Shown: positions 7,855-16,910 of the stretch, in pieces
Layout: the number at the start of each line of letters is the position of its first letter
How positions within the stretch are numbered: the stretch's first letter is position 1
Source of the DNA: Alphaproteobacteria bacterium
Lineage (GTDB): Bacteria; Pseudomonadota; Alphaproteobacteria; Micropepsales; Micropepsaceae
Length of the DNA stretch: 64,000 nucleotides
Assembly: GCA_947474645.1 (NCBI GenBank)
Contig: CANJJD010000010.1
Location: forward strand, 1 to 64,000
Reading direction: 5' to 3'
Program-made: the position numbers and the translations under genes
Notes under the pieces: generated by a model
What the model was told of the DNA's origin: nothing
The model's database searches: none
The model's input: the letters and a program-made list of their open reading frames with translations, nothing else

Positions 7855-8028
7855 TGTTCGTCTTTCATGCAATTTCGGCCCAAAAATTTTGGGAAGTGGG
7901 CGCTACCATGGATTGCGCGTCGGTGACAAGCGAAGGCACTGGCGCCATGGGACAAAAGGCGCTTTTCAGGCTCGTTTGCGCCCGCTAGGGTCGCCCCGGG
8001 CGGGACGGCCATACATAAGGTTCCTGGA

Positions 8029-8607
8029 ATGCCGGATTCGCAGACATTGGTTCTTCTGGTCGCCGCCATGGTGGCGGGGGTCGTCTGTTTTCGCCTCTAC
8101 ACGGTGCTGGGCCGCCGCACCGGCCATGAAGCGCCGCCGCAGCCCGCGCCCCGGCCCACCGTCGTGCCGCAGCCGGCGCCGGCGCAGATCGCGCCGTCCC
8201 CTGGCGGTCTTTTGGACATCCAGCTTGCTGATCCCAAGTTCGACGCCGCCATGTTCCTGGCTGGCGCGCGCGCCGCCTATACCCAGATCGTGAATGCTTT
8301 CGCGGCGGGCGACCGCGCCGTCTTGCGCCCGCTGCTGTCGCCGGATGTGTTTGCCGCCTTCGACGCCGGGATCACGGGCCGGACCGAACCGCCCGCAGCC
8401 CTGGTGAAGCTTTCCGATGCTCGCATTGTGAGCTCGGCCCTGGCAGGGCGCACCGCGGAAATCACTCTCGCCTTCACCTCCGAATTCGCCGGCGCCGAAG
8501 AAGACAATAACGTTGTCACCGATGTGTGGACCTTCGAGCGCAACCTGGATTCCAAGGACCCCAACTGGGCGCTGATTGCCACCTCCGGCGATGATGCCCC
8601 GCAGTAA
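8029..8607 (+). CDS. Tim44-like domain protein (TimA type)
   Basis: This 192-residue membrane-anchored protein has an N-terminal hydrophobic helix (residues 6-24), a proline/alanine-rich linker to about residue 60, and a Tim44-like C-terminal domain (FDAAMFLAGARAAYTQIVNAFAAGD and VVTDVWTFERNL). Alphaproteobacterial relatives of mitochondrial Tim44 lie beside secB, as here. The role in protein export or membrane protein handling is not settled. An AAGG precedes the ATG by 8 bases. It overlaps the mltA start. Confidence 0.85.
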   Translation: MPDSQTLVLLVAAMVAGVVCFRLYTVLGRRTGHEAPPQPAPRPTVVPQPAPAQIAPSPGGLLDIQLADPKFDAAMFLAGARAAYTQIVNAFAAGDRAVLRPLLSPDVFAAFDAGITGRTEPPAALVKLSDARIVSSALAGRTAEITLAFTSEFAGAEEDNNVVTDVWTFERNLDSKDPNWALIATSGDDAPQ

Positions 8608-9778
8608 GCAGCTTCTTGTCCTGGCGCTGCTGGCCGTGGCGGCGTGCAGCACCCCGCCGCCGCCCCCGCCCAAGCCGCAAACGACTGCGTCTCTCCATCT
8701 GTCCCGCGCCGGTTTTGCCGGTCTGCCGGAGTGGAACACGGCAAGCGCCGACGCGGCGCTCGCCGCCTTCCGGCGCAGTTGCGCAACACTCATGGCCAAG
8801 CCCGACACCGCGCCCATGGGTGGGGCGGGCTATGCCGGCACGGTGGCGGACTGGCGCGGCGCTTGCGCCGACGCAAACGGAGACGCCAAGGCATTTTTTG
8901 AAAAAACCTTCACGCCCTATGCGGTGAGCGGCAGTGCCCCTGAAAGTATCAGCTTGTTCACCGGCTATTACGAGCCGCAAATCCGCGGCAGCCTCATCAA
9001 GACAGGCGTCTTCCAGACACCAGTCCATGGCATGCCGCCCGACCTGGTGCGCGCCGATCTCGGCCTGTTCAATTCCAAGCTGAAAGGCGAACACATCTCG
9101 GGCAAGGTGGCGGGACACGCCCTGGTGCCTTATGCCGACCGCGCCCAGATCAACGCCAAGGGCGTGGACGCGCCGGTGCTGTTCTACACCGACGATGCGG
9201 TGACGTTTTTCTTCCTGCAGATCCAGGGCTCGGGCCGGGTGGTGTTCGAGGACGGCAGCACGGCGCGCATCGCCTATGCCGGCGAAAACGGCCAGCCTTA
9301 CACCGCCATCGGCCGCACCCTGATCGCCGAAGGAGCGCTGACGCGCGAGCAAGTTTCGCTGCAGACCATTCGCGCCTGGCTGCTTGCCAATCCTGCGCGC
9401 GCGGGCGCCGTGATGGAAACCAACCGCAGCTATATTTTCTTCGAACAAAAACCGCTGGGCGATACCGCGCTGGGCAGCACCGGATCGCAAGGCGTCAACA
9501 TAACTCCGCTGGGCAGCATCGCGGTGGACCAGCGCATCCACGCCCTGGGTGCGCCTTTCTATGTCGCCGCTGACGGGCCCGATCCGGTGCGCGCTGTAAT
9601 GGTGGCCCAGGATACCGGCGGCGCCATTCGCGGGCCGGTGCGCGCCGACATATTCTTCGGCTTTGGCGCCGAAGCCGAGCGCCGCGCCGGCGCCATGAAG
9701 GCGCCGGGCCGCCTCTATGTGCTGCTGCCCAATGCGCTGGCTTTGAAGCTGGGCGAGGGGCGCGACTATCCGCCATGA
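8591..9778 (+). CDS. mltA: Membrane-bound lytic murein transglycosylase A
   Basis: MltA cleaves glycan strands of peptidoglycan with formation of 1,6-anhydro-MurNAc. The protein begins with a lipoprotein signal ending LAVAAC-S, so it should be anchored by the Cys. The MltA domain is recognisable (LFTGYYEPQIRGS; YADRAQINAKG), followed by the 3D domain with MVAQDTGGAIRGPVRADIFFG near the C-terminus. The start is one of two adjacent ATGs (8591 or 8594) inside the end of the Tim44-like gene. The stop overlaps the next gene by ATGA. Confidence 0.93.
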   Translation: MMPRSKQLLVLALLAVAACSTPPPPPPKPQTTASLHLSRAGFAGLPEWNTASADAALAAFRRSCATLMAKPDTAPMGGAGYAGTVADWRGACADANGDAKAFFEKTFTPYAVSGSAPESISLFTGYYEPQIRGSLIKTGVFQTPVHGMPPDLVRADLGLFNSKLKGEHISGKVAGHALVPYADRAQINAKGVDAPVLFYTDDAVTFFFLQIQGSGRVVFEDGSTARIAYAGENGQPYTAIGRTLIAEGALTREQVSLQTIRAWLLANPARAGAVMETNRSYIFFEQKPLGDTALGSTGSQGVNITPLGSIAVDQRIHALGAPFYVAADGPDPVRAVMVAQDTGGAIRGPVRADIFFGFGAEAERRAGAMKAPGRLYVLLPNALALKLGEGRDYPP

Positions 9779-10254
9779 GCCGCCGCATCCTCAGCGACGA
9801 AGAGCGCAAGCTGTTCGAGCAGACTTTCAAGGAAGGCCGCCCGATCCGCGCCGCGCCGCCCAAGGCGTCCCTGAAAAAGAAAAGTGCGGTCTCCGGCACC
9901 ACGGGCGTCAATGGCGCCACCAATGACCGCCTTCGGCGCGGACTGATCGAGCCGGATGCGCGCATTGACCTGCATGGCATGACCCAAAGCGCGGCGCACC
10001 GCACCCTCTTCGCCTGGCTGGCCGCGGCGCATGCGCGAGGGTTTCGCCTGGTGCTGGTGATCACCGGCAAGGGCAATCCCAAGAATGGCGACGACGCGCC
10101 CTGGATGACGTCATCGCACGGCGTCTTGAAACAAATGGTGCCGCGCTGGCTGAACGAGCCGGAGCTTGCTGCACTGACGGCCGCCGTCACCCCCGCCCAT
10201 GCCAAACATGGCGGCGGCGGCGCGCTGTATGTCTATTTGCGGAAAATGCGATGA
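9775..10254 (+). CDS. Smr-domain protein
   Basis: This 159-residue protein has a basic, flexible N-terminus (to about residue 50) followed by an Smr domain: IDLHGMTQSAAHRTL, then LVLVITGKGN and the C-terminal YVYLRKMR. Smr domains nick nucleic acids, and in some bacteria resolve collided ribosomes or branched DNA; which applies here is unknown. Conserved neighbours (mltA, Tim44-like) match other alphaproteobacteria. It overlaps mltA by 4 bases and is followed at its stop codon by a copy of the three-hairpin repeat. Confidence 0.9.
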   Translation: MSRRILSDEERKLFEQTFKEGRPIRAAPPKASLKKKSAVSGTTGVNGATNDRLRRGLIEPDARIDLHGMTQSAAHRTLFAWLAAAHARGFRLVLVITGKGNPKNGDDAPWMTSSHGVLKQMVPRWLNEPELAALTAAVTPAHAKHGGGGALYVYLRKMR

Positions 10255-10341
10255 GTGAGGTGCGGTCCGGCGCAGCCGGACGAAATGGTCCAGCGGACCA
10301 TTTCGAGCAACGAACGCCGCGAGCTCAAGCGAGCGGCCGGG
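10252..10341 (+). repeat. Dispersed three-hairpin repeat, copy 2 (after smr gene)
   Basis: Starts at the TGA stop of the Smr gene (TGAGTGAGGTGCGG). Hairpin I is GTCCGGC-GCA-GCCGGAC and hairpin II is AAATGGTCC-AGC-GGACCATTT; both stems differ in sequence from the other two copies but keep full pairing. The tail AACGCCGCGAGCT...GCGAGCGGCCGG is conserved. Same orientation as the preceding gene. Confidence 0.8.
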
Positions 10342-10357
10342 GAAAGTGAACAGCAGC

Positions 10358-10774
10358 ATGAAGCAGAAAATCGAAACCATCACCGTGGCGACCCGCGGGC
10401 CGGGGCTCTATGAATGTACCGATGCGGTGATTGAATTTGTGCGGGGCGCCAATATCGTGGACGGGCTCTTGACCTGTTTCATCCGCCACACTTCGGCGTC
10501 GCTGCTGATCCAGGAAAATGCCGATCCGGATGTGCAGAAGGATTTGCAGGATTTCTTCGCCTGGCTGGCCAAAAGCGGGCCGCGCCTCCGCCACACCACC
10601 GAAGGGCCGGACGACATGCCCTCGCATATCCGTTCGGCGCTGACGCAAGTCAGCATCGGTATTCCGCTGCACAAGGGCAAGCTTGCGCTGGGCACCTGGC
10701 AGGGGATCTATGTGTTCGAGCATCGCGACGCGCCGCACCGGCGCGAAGTGACGCTGCACGTGATTGGGGAATAG
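10358..10774 (+). CDS. YjbQ / UPF0047 family protein
   Basis: This 138-residue protein belongs to the YjbQ family (secondary thiamine-phosphate synthase activity reported for E. coli YjbQ; physiological role uncertain). The family core is clear: FIRHTSASLLIQENADPDV, and the C-terminal GTWQGIYVFEHRD. I use the ATG at 10358 (MKQKIETI), with GGGGAAAG about 12 bases upstream; a GTG at 10346 would add four residues. It stands alone between the hairpin repeat and a second palindromic repeat. Confidence 0.88.
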   Translation: MKQKIETITVATRGPGLYECTDAVIEFVRGANIVDGLLTCFIRHTSASLLIQENADPDVQKDLQDFFAWLAKSGPRLRHTTEGPDDMPSHIRSALTQVSIGIPLHKGKLALGTWQGIYVFEHRDAPHRREVTLHVIGE

Positions 10775-10789
10775 GCGATAAAGCTAAAT

Positions 10790-10892
10790 TGTCATGGCCC
10801 GCAAATGCGGGCCATCCAGGTGACGCCAGCGCTTCACTTTCAGAACGGTCGCAAACCCAACTGGATGGCCCACACTCCGGTGGGCCATGACA
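10790..10892. repeat. Composite palindromic repeat (TGTCAT...ATCCAG / CTGGAT...ATGACA), copy 1
   Basis: Left half is TGTCAT-GGCCCGC-AAAT-GCGGGCC-ATCCAG (10790-10819) and right half CTGGAT-GGCCCAC...GTGGGCC-ATGACA (10861-10892), so each half is a hairpin and the halves are inverted relative to each other. The same plan recurs at 59344-59407. It fills the gap between two convergent genes. Such GTCAT/ATCCAG palindromes are widespread in proteobacteria. Confidence 0.75.
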
Positions 10893-10898
10893 GTTTTG

Positions 10899-11912
10899 CT
10901 AAAGCAGCCCGGCCTTGGCGGCCAAATCCTTCAATGACGTCTCAGGCCGCGCGCCATAATGCGAAATCACTTCCGCCGCCGCCAACGCGCCCAACCGGCC
11001 GCAATCGGGCAGGCCCTTGCCATGGGTCAGGCCATAGAGGAATCCGGCGGCGAACTGGTCACCGGCGCCGGTAGTGTCAATCACCCGCGATACGGGCGCG
11101 GCGGGAATTTCGTGCACCATGCCTTCCTCGACAATGACGCAGCCCTTGGCCGAGCGGGTGAGGGCGGCGATGCCGCCCCATTTTTTGGCGCCGGCGATCA
11201 CGCCGTCGAAATCCTCGGCCTGGAACAGCGCCTTGGCCTCGTCCTCATTGGCGAACAGGATGCCGACATCCTTGTCCAGCAGATGCAGGAATTCGTCGCG
11301 GAAGCGCCCCACGCAGAAGGGGTCCGACAGCGACAGGGCGATGCGTCCGCCCGCGCCCTTCACCGCCGCGATAGCCTTGCGCGAAGCCTCCTTGGCCTTT
11401 TCCTCGTCCCACAGATAACCCTCGATATAGAGGACGCGGGCGGCGGCCACTTGTTCTTCGTCCACATCGTCCGCCACCATTTCGCGGCAGGCGCCCAAGA
11501 AAGTGTTCATGCTGCGCTGGCCATCCGGCGTCACCGCGATCATGGACGAGGCGGTGGAAGCGCTGGTCTTGCTGCTGCCATTGTGAAAGCGGATGCCGGT
11601 TGCGACCATGGAGTCGGCGAACACCTTGCCCAGCCGGTCGTCGGACACCTTGCCCAGGAACAAGCCATTGCCGCCCAGCGAGGCCAGGCCCGCCATGGTG
11701 TTGGCGGCCGATCCGCCGGCGACTTCACGCGCCGAGGACATGGTCTGCTGATTGTCGGCCAGCGCCTTGAGCAGTTCCTTGGCCCGGAATTCGTCGATCA
11801 GGGTCATGGTGCCCTTGGCGATCTTGTGGGTCAGCAGGAAGCGGTCATCCACCGAGGCGATGATGTCCACGATGGCATTGCCCAGGCTGGCGACGTCATA
11901 TTGCTGCGGCAT
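10899..11912 (-). CDS. PfkB-family sugar/nucleoside kinase (adenosine kinase-like)
   Basis: This ribokinase-superfamily kinase of 337 residues carries the N-terminal signature GGSAANTMAGLASLG and the C-terminal signature DTTGAGDQFAAGFLYG with the catalytic Asp in GAGD. The overall form (DVASLGNAIVDIIASVDD; SLSDPFCVGRFRDEF) resembles the alphaproteobacterial adenosine kinase group, but substrate cannot be read from sequence. The start is set at the ATG at 11910-11912 (MPQQYDVASLGNA); the frame is open further upstream but that part is antisense to the next gene's leader and lipoprotein. Confidence 0.88.
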   Translation of the reverse strand: MPQQYDVASLGNAIVDIIASVDDRFLLTHKIAKGTMTLIDEFRAKELLKALADNQQTMSSAREVAGGSAANTMAGLASLGGNGLFLGKVSDDRLGKVFADSMVATGIRFHNGSSKTSASTASSMIAVTPDGQRSMNTFLGACREMVADDVDEEQVAAARVLYIEGYLWDEEKAKEASRKAIAAVKGAGGRIALSLSDPFCVGRFRDEFLHLLDKDVGILFANEDEAKALFQAEDFDGVIAGAKKWGGIAALTRSAKGCVIVEEGMVHEIPAAPVSRVIDTTGAGDQFAAGFLYGLTHGKGLPDCGRLGALAAAEVISHYGARPETSLKDLAAKAGLL

Positions 11913-12009
11913 GGAGCCCCCAAATTTGAAGTCTCCGCTTACACGCCGAAAGCGCCTTGGTGCAAGCATTTCACTTGTCCAAGGGGTGTGGCTGGGGCAG
12001 AAGGCAGAC

Positions 12010-12372
12010 ATGATCCGCCGCGCCGCCCTTCTGTTGACCCTGCTGGCTCTTGCAGGCTGTGCCGCAAAAGGCCCAACGGGCGCGCCCCAGGCGTCGCGCA
12101 TTCCCGCGGCGCCGCCGCGCGGCGAGCCCGGCCAATATCTCAACATGGCGGCGGGCGGGCTGACGGCCGCCTTCGGGCGCCCCGCCTTTGTGCGCAAGGA
12201 CGGCGCCACCGAAATGTGGCGCTATGACGGGACGGCCTGCCGCGCGTTCTTCTTTCTGTATGGCGCGCCCCTGGCGGTGCGCCATGTCGAGACCCTGCCG
12301 CATGCCGCCGGCAGCGCCGCCGACATAGCCTGTCTCAACGCGCTGCGCGCTTCGCCCGCAAAGACTTCGTAA
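12010..12372 (+). CDS. Small putative lipoprotein, function unknown
   Basis: This 120-residue product has a lipoprotein signal peptide (RRAALLLTLLALAGC, lipobox LALAGC, Cys at about residue 17), a proline/alanine-rich spacer, and a compact domain with two more cysteines (GTACRAFFFLYG and DIACLNAL). AAGG precedes the ATG. I do not recognise a named family. It is divergent from the PfkB-type gene and its last 38 bases overlap the 3' end of nth on the other strand, so each gene's tail constrains the other. Confidence 0.7.
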   Translation: MIRRAALLLTLLALAGCAAKGPTGAPQASRIPAAPPRGEPGQYLNMAAGGLTAAFGRPAFVRKDGATEMWRYDGTACRAFFFLYGAPLAVRHVETLPHAAGSAADIACLNALRASPAKTS

Positions 12373-13039
12373 CGGTCTTCGGCTTTTCGGACGGCAGCTC
12401 TTTTGTCTTGTCCTTGAAGCGGCACAGGTCGCGCACCACGCAAACCGGGCATAGCGGCTTTCGGGCGATACAAGTGTAGCGCCCATGCAAGATCAGCCAG
12501 TGATGGGCATGGCTCTTGTAATGGGCAGGCACGATCTTCTCGAGCCCCATCTCCACCGCCACCACATCCTTGCCGGGCGCCAGGCCCGTGCGGTTGGAAA
12601 CGCGGAAGATATGGGTGTCCACGGCGATGGTCGGCTCGCCGAACGCCACGTTCAAAATCACGTTGGCGGTCTTGCGCCCCACGCCGGGCAATTCTTCCAG
12701 CGCTTCACGATCCTTCGGCACCACGCCGCCATGTTTCTCGACCAGGATTTTCGCCGCCGCCAGCGCGTTCTTGGCCTTGCCGCGATAAAGCCCGATGGTC
12801 TTGATGTGCTCGGTCAGGCCCGCTTCGCCCAGCGTTAGCATCGCCTCGGGCGTCGTGACCTTCTGGAACAGGCTTTGCGTCGCCTTGTTCACGCCCTTGT
12901 CGGTGGCCTGGGCCGACAGCGCCACGGCCACCAGCAGGGTGTAGGGATTGACGTAGTTGAGTTCGGTCTTGGGCTCGGGGTCCAGCTTCTTCAACAGCGC
13001 GAAAAACGCTTCAGCTTCCGCAGCGCTGAATTTCTTCAC
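12335..13039 (-). CDS. nth: Endonuclease III
   Basis: This bifunctional DNA glycosylase/AP lyase removes oxidised pyrimidines in base excision repair. It has the helix-hairpin-helix [11 protein letters not shown] with the catalytic Lys, the catalytic Asp in [11 protein letters not shown], and a C-terminal [4Fe-4S] motif C-x6-C-x2-C-x5-C ([17 protein letters not shown]). The start is the GTG at 13037-13039, overlapping the dapB stop as GTGA (234 residues); the upstream open frame lies within dapB. A Lys/Arg-rich tail ends the protein. Confidence 0.95.
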   Translation of the reverse strand: MKKFSAAEAEAFFALLKKLDPEPKTELNYVNPYTLLVAVALSAQATDKGVNKATQSLFQKVTTPEAMLTLGEAGLTEHIKTIGLYRGKAKNALAAAKILVEKHGGVVPKDREALEELPGVGRKTANVILNVAFGEPTIAVDTHIFRVSNRTGLAPGKDVVAVEMGLEKIVPAHYKSHAHHWLILHGRYTCIARKPLCPVCVVRDLCRFKDKTKELPSEKPKTVTKSLRAKRAAR

Positions 13040-13839
13040 AGGCCGAGAACATCCGTCATGGCATAGAGGCCGGGCTTCTTGCCATGGCCCCACTTGGCCG
13101 CGGTCAGCGCGCCATGGGCGAAGATGGAACGATCTTCCGCCGAATGCGACAGGGTGATGCGCTCGCCCGTGCCGGCAAAGATCACCGAATGCTCGCCCAC
13201 CACGCTGCCGCCGCGCAGGGTGGCAAAGCCGATATCGCCATCCTTGCGCGCACCGGTATGACCGTCGCGCGACTTGACCCAGTTCTTTTCCAGCGCGATG
13301 CCGCGGCCCTTGGCGGCGGCGTTGCCCAGCAGCAGCGCGGTGCCGGACGGTGCATCCACCTTGTTGCGGTGATGCATTTCCAGCACCTCGATATCGTAAT
13401 CGGCCAGGGCCTTGGCGGCGCGCTCCGCCAGTGCGGCCAGCAGGTTCACGCCCATGCTCATATTGCCGGACTTGACGATCACGGCATGGCGCGCGGCGGC
13501 GTTGATGCGCGCCTCGCCTTTATCGTCAAAGCCGGTGGTGCCGATGACATGGACGATGCGCGCCTGGGCGGCGAGGTCCGCCAGCATGGTGGAGACCATC
13601 GGCGTGGTGAAATCCACCACGGCCTGGGCATGCGCCAGCAGCGGCAGGGGATCGGCGGTCAGCTTGATGCCGTTGGGCTGCATGCCGGACAGGGTGCCGC
13701 TGTCCAGCCCCAGATTGGGATGGCCTTCCATCTCCAGCGCGCCGCACAGGGTGATGCCGGAGCCCTGCGCGATTTCGCGAATGAGCGTGCGGCCCATGCG
13801 CCCGGACGCGCCGGTGACGACGATCTTGAGTTCAGACAT
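13036..13839 (-). CDS. dapB: 4-hydroxy-tetrahydrodipicolinate reductase
   Basis: DapB reduces HTPA to tetrahydrodipicolinate in the lysine/diaminopimelate pathway. The 267-residue protein begins with the nucleotide-binding [13 protein letters not shown] and contains the active-site signature [19 protein letters not shown] around residue 155. [10 protein letters not shown] and [14 protein letters not shown] are typical of the C-terminal domain. It is 21 bases downstream of grpE and translationally coupled to nth. Confidence 0.96.
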   Translation of the reverse strand: MSELKIVVTGASGRMGRTLIREIAQGSGITLCGALEMEGHPNLGLDSGTLSGMQPNGIKLTADPLPLLAHAQAVVDFTTPMVSTMLADLAAQARIVHVIGTTGFDDKGEARINAAARHAVIVKSGNMSMGVNLLAALAERAAKALADYDIEVLEMHHRNKVDAPSGTALLLGNAAAKGRGIALEKNWVKSRDGHTGARKDGDIGFATLRGGSVVGEHSVIFAGTGERITLSHSAEDRSIFAHGALTAAKWGHGKKPGLYAMTDVLGL

Positions 13840-13860
13840 GACGTCCCCTCTTAGACCAAC

Positions 13861-14424
13861 TTAAACCTTAGTATCGACGTTGCCGGGTTGGGCGGACACG
13901 TCTTTTTTTGCAACCGTGACCATGGCGGGACGCAATAGCCGCTCGCCGATCATGAAGCCGGACTGGACCACTTCCACGATGGCGCCGCCGGCCTTGTCGC
14001 CGCCCGGCACTTCGGCGATGGCCTGGTGCAGGTTGGGATCGAACTTGCCGGAAGTGTCCACCTGCGTGACGCCATAGCGCTCCAGCGTCTGGATCAACTG
14101 GCGGTCGGTGGCTTCGACGCCGTCCAGCACAGCTTGCACCTGCGGGTCGGCAAGGCTGCGCACATCGGCGGGCACGGCCGCCAAGGCGCGGGCGAAATTG
14201 TCGGCGATGCCCACCATGTCGCGCGCGAACTTGGTCACGGCATACTGGCTGGCTTCGGTCTTTTCCTTCTCGGCGCGGCGGCGCACATTTTCCAGTTCGG
14301 CCAGGGCGCGCAGGCGCTGGTCCTTGAGGATCGCCACCTCTTCCTGCAGCGCCGCCAGCACCGCGAATTCGGCGGCATGGGGGTTCTCGGAATCGGGCAG
14401 TTGCATGGGTTCGTCGTCACTCAT
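13861..14424 (-). CDS. grpE: Nucleotide exchange factor GrpE
   Basis: GrpE releases ADP from DnaK in the heat-shock chaperone cycle. The 187-residue protein has the long N-terminal helix (EEVAILKDQRLRALAELENVRRR) that forms the coiled-coil dimer and the C-terminal beta domain (GVTQVDTSGKFDPNLHQAI). It follows hrcA by 17 bases, the usual alphaproteobacterial order; dnaK is not in the window. Confidence 0.95.
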   Translation of the reverse strand: MSDDEPMQLPDSENPHAAEFAVLAALQEEVAILKDQRLRALAELENVRRRAEKEKTEASQYAVTKFARDMVGIADNFARALAAVPADVRSLADPQVQAVLDGVEATDRQLIQTLERYGVTQVDTSGKFDPNLHQAIAEVPGGDKAGGAIVEVVQSGFMIGERLLRPAMVTVAKKDVSAQPGNVDTKV

Positions 14425-14441
14425 ATGCGCGTCCTTAAACG

Positions 14442-15491
14442 TTAAGCGAGCAGTCGTCCAATGACTTTGGCGGTGTGATCCACCATGGGGATAATGCGGC
14501 CATAATTCAGCCTTGTCGGGCCCAGAACCCCGATCACGCCCACGATCTTGCCCTGGGCATTGGCGTAAGGGGCGGCCACGATCGAGGAACCGGACAGCGA
14601 GAACAGCCGGTTCTCCGAGCCGATGAAGATGCGCACCCCGGCGCCTTCCTTGGCCAGTTCCAGAAGCTGGATCAGATCGGCCTTGCGCTCGATATCCTCG
14701 AACAGGGTACGGATGCGTTCCAGGTCGGCCTGGTTGTCCAGGAGGTTCGCGGTGCCGCGCACGATCAGCACTTTTTCGGGACCGGCCAAAGTGGCCAGGC
14801 CCTCTGCCACCATCTTGGCGGTCAGCGTGTCCAGTTCCCGCTTTTCGCCATCCAGCTCGGCCAGGATCTCGGCGCGGGCGGCATCAAGGTTGCGGCCGCG
14901 CAGCCGCGCGCCCAGATAATTGCTGGCTTCCTGCATGGCCGAAACCGGCAGGCCCACGGGCGTGTCGATGACGCGGTTTTCCACCTGGCCGTCTTCGCTG
15001 ACCATGATGACCATGGCCTTGCCGGGGGCGACGGCGACGAACTCCACATGCTTGAGGGGGCTATCCTGTTTCGCGGTGACCATGAGTCCGGCGCAGCGCG
15101 ACAGGCCCGCCAGGCTTTGCGTCGCCTGGGTCAGCATGTCCTCGATGCGCTGGCCGCTGCCGGACATGCGCGCCTCGATGGCGATGCGCTCATCGGGCGC
15201 CAGCTCGCCGATTTCCAGCAAGCCATCCACGAACAGGCGCAGGCCTTTTTCGGTGGGCGCGCGGCCGGCGCTGGTGTGCGGGGCGTATAGAAGACCCATG
15301 GATTCCAGGTCCGCCATCACGTTGCGGATCGAGGCCGGGGACAGGGCCAAAGGCAGGCGCTGGGACAGGGTGCGTGAGCCCACCGGCTCGCCCGAGGCCA
15401 GGAAAGCCTCGACCAAGTGGCGAAAGACCTCCCGGGGCCGCTCGGTAAAGCCTTGGGGGATCAGGAAAGGGGAGCGGGTTTCAAGGCTCAA
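14442..15491 (-). CDS. hrcA: Heat-inducible transcription repressor HrcA
   Basis: HrcA represses chaperone genes by binding CIRCE elements and is kept active by GroEL. The 349-residue protein has the winged-helix N-terminus (REVFRHLVEAFLASGEPVGSRTLSQR; SPASIRNVMADLESMGLL) and the HrcA GAF-like core. The listed start is a TTG at 15489-15491. No CIRCE inverted repeat (TTAGCACTC-N9-GAGTGCTAA) is visible in its own upstream gap, so its targets lie elsewhere. It is divergent from rph. Confidence 0.94.
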   Translation of the reverse strand: MSLETRSPFLIPQGFTERPREVFRHLVEAFLASGEPVGSRTLSQRLPLALSPASIRNVMADLESMGLLYAPHTSAGRAPTEKGLRLFVDGLLEIGELAPDERIAIEARMSGSGQRIEDMLTQATQSLAGLSRCAGLMVTAKQDSPLKHVEFVAVAPGKAMVIMVSEDGQVENRVIDTPVGLPVSAMQEASNYLGARLRGRNLDAARAEILAELDGEKRELDTLTAKMVAEGLATLAGPEKVLIVRGTANLLDNQADLERIRTLFEDIERKADLIQLLELAKEGAGVRIFIGSENRLFSLSGSSIVAAPYANAQGKIVGVIGVLGPTRLNYGRIIPMVDHTAKVIGRLLA

Positions 15492-15588
15492 GCTATTGAA
15501 GGTCCTGGTAAATATGCGGTCGGTTGCGCGGCGGGGACGGCTGCCTGTAGGTAACGCCTCAACTTAGCAGACCCATATATGAGGCTCC

Positions 15589-16298
<710 letters not shown>

Positions 16299-16302
<4 letters not shown>

Positions 16303-16910
16303 GACTGCCGCGCGGCAGCCACTTGGTCGTCGCCTCGCACAACGAAGGCAAGGTGCGCGAGATCAAGGCGCTGCTGGGCCCGCACGGCATCGTCGCCGTC
16401 AGCGCCGGATCGCTGGGTTTGCCGGAGCCGGAAGAAACGGGCCTGACGTTTGCGGCGAATGCGGAAATAAAAGCGCATGCCTCCGCCAAGGGCAGCGGCC
16501 ATGCCGCGCTGGCGGATGATTCCGGGCTTTGCGTCGAGGCGCTGGATGGCGCGCCCGGCATCTATTCGGCGCGCTGGGCGGGCCCGACCAAGGATTTCCG
16601 CATCGCCATGACCCGCATCCATGACGAGTTGCGCCACAAGGGCCTGACCACCAGTGCCGCGAAATTCGTCTGCGCCCTATGTGTGGCGCTGCCGTCGGGG
16701 GAATTTCAGACTTTCGAAGGCGAAGTGCATGGCCGCCTGACCTTCCCGCCGCGCGGCGATCACGGCTTCGGTTATGATCCCATCTTCATCGCCGACGGCA
16801 TGGAAGAAACTTTCGCGGAAATTGACCCGGCGAAAAAACACGCCATGAGCCACCGCGCCAAGGCGTTCGAGAAGCTGCTGCACTCCGGCATTTTCACGGA
16901 ATCGCTCTAA
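16299..16910 (+). CDS. rdgB: RdgB/HAM1 non-canonical purine NTP pyrophosphatase
   Basis: RdgB removes ITP, dITP and XTP from the nucleotide pool. The 203-residue product has [14 protein letters not shown] for triphosphate binding, [14 protein letters not shown] with the catalytic acidic residue, and HGFGYDPIF and MSHRAKAF in the C-terminal half. The start is the GTG at 16299 that overlaps the rph stop; a longer open frame upstream lies inside rph and is ignored. hemW begins directly after the stop codon. Confidence 0.95.

Noticed and set aside
14425-15588. CIRCE element for HrcA autoregulation
   Set aside because: No TTAGCACTC-N9-GAGTGCTAA or close variant in the gaps around hrcA and grpE.
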